Positions 35,416 through 39,610 of a stretch of 39,610 nucleotides of DNA are shown piece by piece (position 1 is the first letter of the stretch; each line of letters starts with the position of its first letter). Source of the stretch: Nostoc sp. LPT (lineage in GTDB: Bacteria; Cyanobacteriota; Cyanobacteriia; Cyanobacteriales; Nostocaceae). The stretch is from assembly GCF_017115165.1 (NCBI RefSeq), contig NZ_JABXKF010000069.1, positions 1 to 39,610 on the forward strand, in the 5' to 3' direction. The notes below the pieces were generated by a model. The model was not told where the DNA came from. It saw only the letters and a program-made list of their open reading frames with translations, and searched no databases. The position numbers and the translations under genes are program-made.

Positions 35416-36927
35416 TTACTTTTCTGAAAGAATTGAAAGACTTACAGTGTCACCTTCTTTTAACGGCTTACCACTACGAACAACATAGCGCTCTCCCACT
35501 TGCAAACCGGATAAAATTTCTACTTTGCCATCAGCCCTTTTTCCCATCATTACGGCTCGTGCTGCTACCTTCGTTTTGCCTTCTATGTCTTTGACGACAA
35601 ATATTGTCCCACTTTGGTCTTGCGACTTTGCCTCTGCTGTACCAGATGTGTTAGGTGGGGAAGAGTTCTGCTGTGCATTTGTTTGCGTCTCCCCTGTACC
35701 CTTGGAGTTCTTACTGCCTGCTTGTTTCTGAATAGCTGTTTGCGGCACTACTACCCGCTGTTGAGTCTGGTTTTCAAAGTTGACTCGCGCCAGTAGTCCA
35801 CTGCCAATCTTACCTTGAGTGTTGGGAATCACTACCTCTACAGGTATCAAGCGAGCTGTGGCATCAGCAGCGGGGGAAATGCGCGTAACTCTGCCAATTA
35901 ATGCTTCTTTGGGAAAGGCATCTAAACGGACTTGTACAGACTGTCCAACTTGAATTTGTGCTAGTTCTAATTCGGAAACTTGGACGATGACTTTGACACG
36001 GTTAAAGTCGCCAATTTTCAAGACTTCGTTACCTGCTTGCAGCAAGTTGCCTGGTTCTGTCACCCTTTGTGTGACTACGCCAGTGATCGGAGATACCAGC
36101 CGAGTATAAGACCTGCGCTCTTTGGTTTGGGCAACTAATGCCTGTTGAGCAAGTACTCTACCTTGGGCGGCAGCAACGGCTTGCTGTTCTGTGCGAACTT
36201 GTTCTTGGGCTGCCCGGAGTGCCTGGGCGGCTGTTTTTGCCTGGGTACGTGCTTGCTGGGCAGTTTGTTCAGCGATCGCTCCAGCTTGGAAGAGTTTTTG
36301 CTGCCGCCCTGAGTCTGCTTGAGCTTGTACTACTTCTAGCCGCGCTCGTTCAACGTCTGCACGAGCATTGCTTACCTGATTTGTTGCCCTAGCTACTTCT
36401 GATTTGAGAGCTGCTAACTCTGCTTCTGCTTGCTTTAATTCGGTCGAAAGTATGGCATCGTCTAACTGCCCGACGTTTTGCCCAAGCTTTACTGCATCGC
36501 CGACATCAAGGTTCAAAGCCAACAACCGAGCTTCTACTTGCGATCGCAGTGACACAATTCGGAAGGGGGTTGTATTACCTGTGTATTCTGGTTGTGTTTG
36601 TAGCGTATCAGTTCGAGCGATCGCTACATCTACAGCCGTTGCACTAACACGTTGTCCACTACCAGGACTCTGAGATTGTGCATCAGCCGGTTCTTCCTTG
36701 GGTAGCGCTCCACAATTCGCTGTCAGCAGTCCGATGCCTAGCAAACAGGGAATCAATAATATAGATGCAAAAGGGGAAGACACCTTTGTGTCAAAACTAT
36801 TTTTTACATCTGCAACAGCCACATCAGTCTTCATAACTGAATTTAACTGGGTATTAATTACCTGGTTAGCGGCTGCCAAAGGTGAGATTTTCGCCTGCTT
36901 GTGCGGCTTATTTCTGTCCAAAATCAT
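35416..36927 (-). CDS. RND efflux periplasmic adaptor (HlyD/MFP family)
   Basis: This 503-residue adaptor would link the pump to an outer-membrane channel. The hydrophobic segment FASILLIPCLLGIGLLTANC (about residues 53-72) could be a signal anchor or lipoprotein signal, but TANC is a poor lipobox. LRSQVEARLLALNLDVGDAV and LVSPITGVVTQRVTEPGNLL are the two halves of the biotinyl-lipoyl-like domain, separated by a long Ala/Gln-rich coiled coil. The beta-barrel VRLDAFPKEALIGRVTRISP follows, then a Ser/Gln-rich insertion. An in-frame ATG at codon 32 is an alternative start. No outer-membrane partner gene is in the window. Confidence 0.9.
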   Translation of the reverse strand: MILDRNKPHKQAKISPLAAANQVINTQLNSVMKTDVAVADVKNSFDTKVSSPFASILLIPCLLGIGLLTANCGALPKEEPADAQSQSPGSGQRVSATAVDVAIARTDTLQTQPEYTGNTTPFRIVSLRSQVEARLLALNLDVGDAVKLGQNVGQLDDAILSTELKQAEAELAALKSEVARATNQVSNARADVERARLEVVQAQADSGRQQKLFQAGAIAEQTAQQARTQAKTAAQALRAAQEQVRTEQQAVAAAQGRVLAQQALVAQTKERRSYTRLVSPITGVVTQRVTEPGNLLQAGNEVLKIGDFNRVKVIVQVSELELAQIQVGQSVQVRLDAFPKEALIGRVTRISPAADATARLIPVEVVIPNTQGKIGSGLLARVNFENQTQQRVVVPQTAIQKQAGSKNSKGTGETQTNAQQNSSPPNTSGTAEAKSQDQSGTIFVVKDIEGKTKVAARAVMMGKRADGKVEILSGLQVGERYVVRSGKPLKEGDTVSLSILSEK

Positions 36928-37452
36928 TTATTTTTCTCGTATTTGGGGAGCTTTTTGGGTTAAACAGCCGTGCATTACCAAGTAATTTTGAGACATTATG
37001 AATAGTGAAAAGCGGCGAGAGTCAATTGGCTATCTTCTTGCAGAATTTTGTATCAAAAATTACTTTTTATTTAAAAAAATTCTCACCACTTTAACTCATT
37101 AAATTGAGTCGCCCGCTTTTTAGCTGACGATGCAATTATTAACTCAGTATAAATATTTTTAAATTTCTTGCAATCTGCCCTTAGTAGAAGACTTGTATTT
37201 ACTGAAGATACGGGACTTTTACACCCCTACTTCTAATCTGGGCACTATTAAGTAATTATACTTAGACTGACATAACCAGATTTAATATAGCAAAATGCCT
37301 AGTAATTTTTACGCTCGATCAAATATATTAAAAAGAGTAAACATAAGTTGCTTTTTTTAACGCTGTAGTATTTTGATCGGGCGATCGCATAAACAGCGAA
37401 GAAAAGGGCGATATATATTACAGCCGCCAATATTAGGTCAGGAAAGTTACAA
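36928..37452. other. AT-rich divergent spacer between adaptor and CpcS-like genes
   Basis: 525 nt with no credible gene and a HIP1 octamer near 37380. Promoters for both flanking genes must lie here, but I see no strong consensus pair. AGGA (about 8 nt before the GTG at 37453) is a good ribosome-binding site for the right-hand gene. Confidence 0.5.
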
Positions 37453-37992
37453 GTGACATCATTGCTAAAAATTGCACAAACTGCTGATGAAGCCCAGATT
37501 TCGGAATTTTTCCAGGAATCGGCGGGTAAGTGGCAATCGCAACGCCGCTACTACACCCTACCAGAGGGAGAAACCAAGGAGATGGAGAGTATAGTTACGA
37601 TCAATTTTCTAGATCAGGGTTGTGATGAATTGCAAAACCTAGCTCAGATGCACGATTTGCCGGATATAGGTAGCTTGATCTGTGGTGCAGCAGTTATATG
37701 GGAAAGTACAGATGTACTAAAGTCAAGGAAAGAGTCGCAAGGTTCAACGATATTTGGAGCTTTAGGAAACATTTTGTATCGCGATCGCGGTTTTGCCATA
37801 TCCAAACCAGTCACCGCTCAGTATTATTTCTCCAACCCTAAAACAATGTGTTTACGAACTGAGTACAACGGTTCAGTCTTTGAAGAAGAGTTAAAGCTAA
37901 TTGGCAGCAAATACCGCACCAGACAAACTGTTATCTCCCGTGCTAGCGAGCAGTTAATGATTGGTCAATATTTAGAAAAGAGAGTGGATTAG
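37453..37992 (+). CDS. CpcS/CpeS-family phycobiliprotein lyase
   Basis: This 179-residue protein matches the CpcS/CpeS/CpcU family, lipocalin-like beta barrels that attach phycobilins to Cys residues of phycobiliproteins. Visible pieces are ISEFFQESAGKWQSQRRYYT, the acidic strand IVTINFLDQG, GAAVIWESTD and the C-terminal SKYRTRQTVISRASEQLMIG, with the conserved Arg-rich turn. The start is GTG with AGGAAAG upstream. It is transcribed alone. Which chain and bilin it serves cannot be told from sequence by eye. Confidence 0.88.
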   Translation: MTSLLKIAQTADEAQISEFFQESAGKWQSQRRYYTLPEGETKEMESIVTINFLDQGCDELQNLAQMHDLPDIGSLICGAAVIWESTDVLKSRKESQGSTIFGALGNILYRDRGFAISKPVTAQYYFSNPKTMCLRTEYNGSVFEEELKLIGSKYRTRQTVISRASEQLMIGQYLEKRVD

Positions 37993-38175
37993 TTGATCTC
38001 GTGGGTGCGGTTCACTAGAGCCTCATCCGTTTTAAGAGTAGCCAGCATCTAGCTATTAACCGCTTATATAACTTTTTATAACAGTTTTTTAAACCTTTTT
38101 CCCAGAAAGTTAGTTGTTATGTCATCATGGGAAGTGAAATGAGAATTAATTCGGCGACAGTGTTTGTTTTTAGTA

Positions 38176-38203
38176 TTGACAGGCTTTTCCCTTTTGGTAT
38201 TAC
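38176..38203 (+). promoter_or_regulatory. Candidate promoter of the RRM gene
   Basis: TTGACA (38176-38181) and TATTAC (38198-38203) are 16 nt apart. A start near 38210 would give a 5' UTR of about 48 nt with GGAG at 38246-38249. The pair is close to the sigma-70 consensus and sits at a sensible distance. Confidence 0.55.
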
Positions 38204-38257
38204 AGACTTCTCTCCGAAATCTAAATCTCTACAAACTTATGATTTTGGAGACATTTG

Positions 38258-38572
38258 ATGTCAATTTACGTAGGTAACCTCTCCTATGATGTTACACAAG
38301 ATGCGCTGAGTGCTGTATTTGCAGAATATGGTGCTGTAAAGCGTGTTCAACTACCCACTGACCGTGAAACAGGTCGTTTACGCGGCTTTGCTTTCGTGGA
38401 AATGAGTTCAGAAGATGAAGAAGCAAAAGCTATTGAAGCTCTTGATGGTGCTGAATGGCTTGGTCGCGACCTCAAAGTAAATAAAGCCAAGCCCAAAGAA
38501 GACAGAAGTGGTGGTTCCTTTGGGAACCGTGGTGGTGGCGGCGGCTACAACCGTAGCAACAACCGCTACTAA
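38258..38572 (+). CDS. RRM-domain RNA-binding protein (cyanobacterial Rbp type)
   Basis: This 104-residue protein has one RNA recognition motif: RNP-2 IYVGNL (residues 3-8) and RNP-1 RGFAFVEM (near residues 44-51). A short Gly/Arg/Asn-rich tail (GGSFGNRGGGGGYNRS) follows. Cyanobacterial proteins of this class are often cold-induced, and some help localise mRNA. I took the ATG at 38258 rather than the TTG before it, since MSIYVGNL places RNP-2 correctly. It has its own promoter and terminator, so it is a single-gene unit. Confidence 0.93.
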   Translation: MSIYVGNLSYDVTQDALSAVFAEYGAVKRVQLPTDRETGRLRGFAFVEMSSEDEEAKAIEALDGAEWLGRDLKVNKAKPKEDRSGGSFGNRGGGGGYNRSNNRY

Positions 38573-38610
38573 GCTAAATAGACGAAAGTAGCTTAATTGA
38601 ATTTAGAAAA

Positions 38611-38641
38611 GGCTCAGGCAGCAATGCTTGAGCCTTTTTTA
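38611..38641 (+). terminator. Rho-independent terminator of the RRM gene
   Basis: GGCTCAGGCA-GCAA-TGCTTGAGCC forms a 10-bp stem with one G-T pair and a GNRA tetraloop, followed by six T from 38635. It begins 38 nt after the stop and is a strong intrinsic terminator. Confidence 0.9.
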
Positions 38642-38674
38642 TACAAAAGTTTGACTCTAAATAATTTCAGGCAG

Positions 38675-39079
38675 TCATTTATCATACCGTACTGATGATT
38701 CTCTAACCAGAGTGCCCTGATGAAAAATCATTTTCCATTGATCGTCGTTTAATTTCCAGATGGAACTTCGCAGCGAATGAACAGGCTGTTCGCCAGATAT
38801 ATGTCTGACTATACGATAAGTTACTAAAACAACCCCTGTTGTTAAAACTAACGTTTTGAATTCTGTTATCAATCTTTGAGTCAGGGGTTCGATGGGTTCA
38901 TTCTGCAAGCTCTCAATAATTTGCTGTTTATTAAAAACACGCCCTGAGCTTCCGAACTCAATGAACTCGTCAGCAAGTAAATCCATGATATCTTTAGCTG
39001 ACTTTCGGACATCGGGTTGAAGCAAACGCTCCTCCAACTCGCAAAGAAGCGATTCTTCTAATAAATAGTCTGCTTTCAT
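38675..39079 (-). CDS. NTF2-like/SnoaL-like domain protein (DUF4440 type)
   Basis: This 134-residue protein has the helix-then-sheet pattern of the NTF2-like superfamily: helix LLCELEERLLQPDVRKSAKD, then DLLADEFIEFGSSGRVFNKQ, and the later strands VLVTYRIVRH and SSIWKLNDDQWKMIFHQGT. This resembles DUF4440/ketosteroid-isomerase-like proteins. No catalytic residue can be assigned, and function is unknown. It converges on the RRM gene. Confidence 0.75.
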   Translation of the reverse strand: MKADYLLEESLLCELEERLLQPDVRKSAKDIMDLLADEFIEFGSSGRVFNKQQIIESLQNEPIEPLTQRLITEFKTLVLTTGVVLVTYRIVRHISGEQPVHSLRSSIWKLNDDQWKMIFHQGTLVRESSVRYDK

Positions 39080-39174
39080 ATATGTTTTGAAGACTAAATT
39101 GGATGGTGGTAGGTAAAATTAGGCGATCGCTTTGAACTTTGATTTTTATACGATCACACCCTTGAGCAAGTTAA

Positions 39175-39214
39175 TAAAAAAAACCCGCTGATTAGGGTAG
39201 GATTCCAGCGGGGT
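39175..39214 (-). terminator. Terminator downstream of the His-rich gene
   Basis: On the minus strand CCCGCTG and CAGCGGG pair around a 13- to 15-nt loop, followed by eight T. It lies about 85 nt after the stop of the small gene at 39298 and fits an intrinsic terminator. Confidence 0.75.
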
Positions 39215-39297
39215 TAAATAATACAGTTTTTTCAGAGAAACCAACACTCAACTTAATTACAGAGCTACTAGAAACTTTTACAACTAATAGTAACTAT

Positions 39298-39474
39298 TTA
39301 TAAATGTTTATGAACTATTTTTTTAGCATGATGTCTGTGATGTTTGGTATGATGAACTTTAGCAGATTTTACGCTGGTATGATGGATAGTTTTAGCTTGA
39401 GCTTGAGATGCAAAAGCGGTTACAGGTGCAGCAAAAAATACAGCCAAAAGTAAAGCTTTAGCGAACTTATTCAC
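39298..39474 (-). CDS. Small secreted histidine-rich protein
   Basis: This is a 58-codon gene starting at GTG (39472-39474), with GAGGA upstream. The first 27 residues (MNKFAKALLLAVFFAAPVTA then FASQAQA) form a clear Sec signal peptide with an AxA site after AQA. The mature peptide, about 31 residues, starts KTIHHTSVKSAKVHHTKHH and contains ten His and many Lys, but no Cys or acidic residues. Metal binding is plausible, not shown. A strong dyad lies upstream and a terminator downstream, so it looks like a real single-gene unit. Confidence 0.8.
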   Translation of the reverse strand: MNKFAKALLLAVFFAAPVTAFASQAQAKTIHHTSVKSAKVHHTKHHRHHAKKIVHKHL

Positions 39475-39539
39475 TTGAAAATCCTCATCGGGTAATCAAC
39501 AATTTAACTATCCAATAGACGTATGTCATAAGTTTGTAA

Positions 39540-39562
39540 ATGATATGAATCTTTCATATCAT
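39540..39562. promoter_or_regulatory. 23-bp dyad upstream of the His-rich gene
   Basis: ATGATATGAA and TTCATATCAT are perfectly complementary around TCT. The dyad is 66-88 nt upstream of the GTG. A weak TTTACA/TATTGG pair (17 nt apart) follows on the minus strand, so it could be an operator just upstream of the promoter. It resembles, but does not match, Fur-family sites. Confidence 0.5.
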
Positions 39563-39610
39563 GTCCGGGTAATTAGTTACGATTAAACTCCAAATTGAAT
39601 CCACCAGTGA

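Overview
The window looks like chromosomal DNA of a heterocystous, Nostoc/Anabaena-type cyanobacterium. The evidence is frequent HIP1 octamers (GCGATCGC), an NDH-1 subunit NdhN gene, a CpcS/CpeS-type bilin lyase, an RRM RNA-binding protein with a Gly-rich tail, DUF29 proteins, and heptameric short tandem repeats (TTTGTCC, TAATGAC and relatives) in most longer spacers. The species cannot be named from the sequence alone.

Layout. 1-2.7 kb is a decaying accessory stretch: a pentapeptide-repeat gene with an in-frame TAG, a ribbon-helix-helix antitoxin relic with three stops, an intact DUF29 gene and a membrane-anchored matrixin-like protease. 2.7-6.6 kb carries secG, gpmI and an ABC-F ATPase, all on the minus strand. 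6.7-11.3 kb is an AT-rich accessory island. In it a 5'-truncated Rpn/DUF2887-type fragment meets, head to head, a 5'-truncated and frameshifted GTPase-like gene. An intact PD-(D/E)XK (HsdR N-terminal-like) nuclease, a DUF29 gene, an XRE regulator and one unrecognised gene follow.

11.3-29.7 kb is the S10-spc-alpha ribosomal supercluster, read right to left on the minus strand: rplC, rplD, rplW, rplB, rpsS, rplV, rpsC, rplP, rpmC, rpsQ, rplN, rplX, rplE, rpsH, rplF, rplR, rpsE, rplO, secY, adk, infA, rpmJ, rpsM, rpsK, rpoA, rplQ, truA, rplM, rpsI, rpmE, prfA. It supplies ribosome assembly, the Sec channel, the RNA polymerase alpha subunit, initiation factor 1, release factor 1 and a tRNA-modifying enzyme. 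rpsJ, rpsN, rpmD and rpsD are not in this cluster. rpmJ is only 37 codons.

29.7-30.7 kb is a roughly 1 kb divergent spacer, probably including a long rplC leader. The right part holds ndhN, a GNAT acetyltransferase, an RND efflux pump with its periplasmic adaptor, a CpcS-like lyase, the RRM protein with its own promoter and terminator, an NTF2-like protein, and a 58-codon GTG-started secreted His-rich peptide (39298-39474) with a 23-bp dyad upstream.

Most notable: the eroded GTPase plus nuclease module; a repeat family whose two copies (18035-18102 and 20623-20686) keep the same stems through compensatory changes; short tandem repeats that appear to provide Shine-Dalgarno cores for ribosomal genes; and the His-rich peptide. 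No tRNA, rRNA, CRISPR array or complete insertion sequence was seen.
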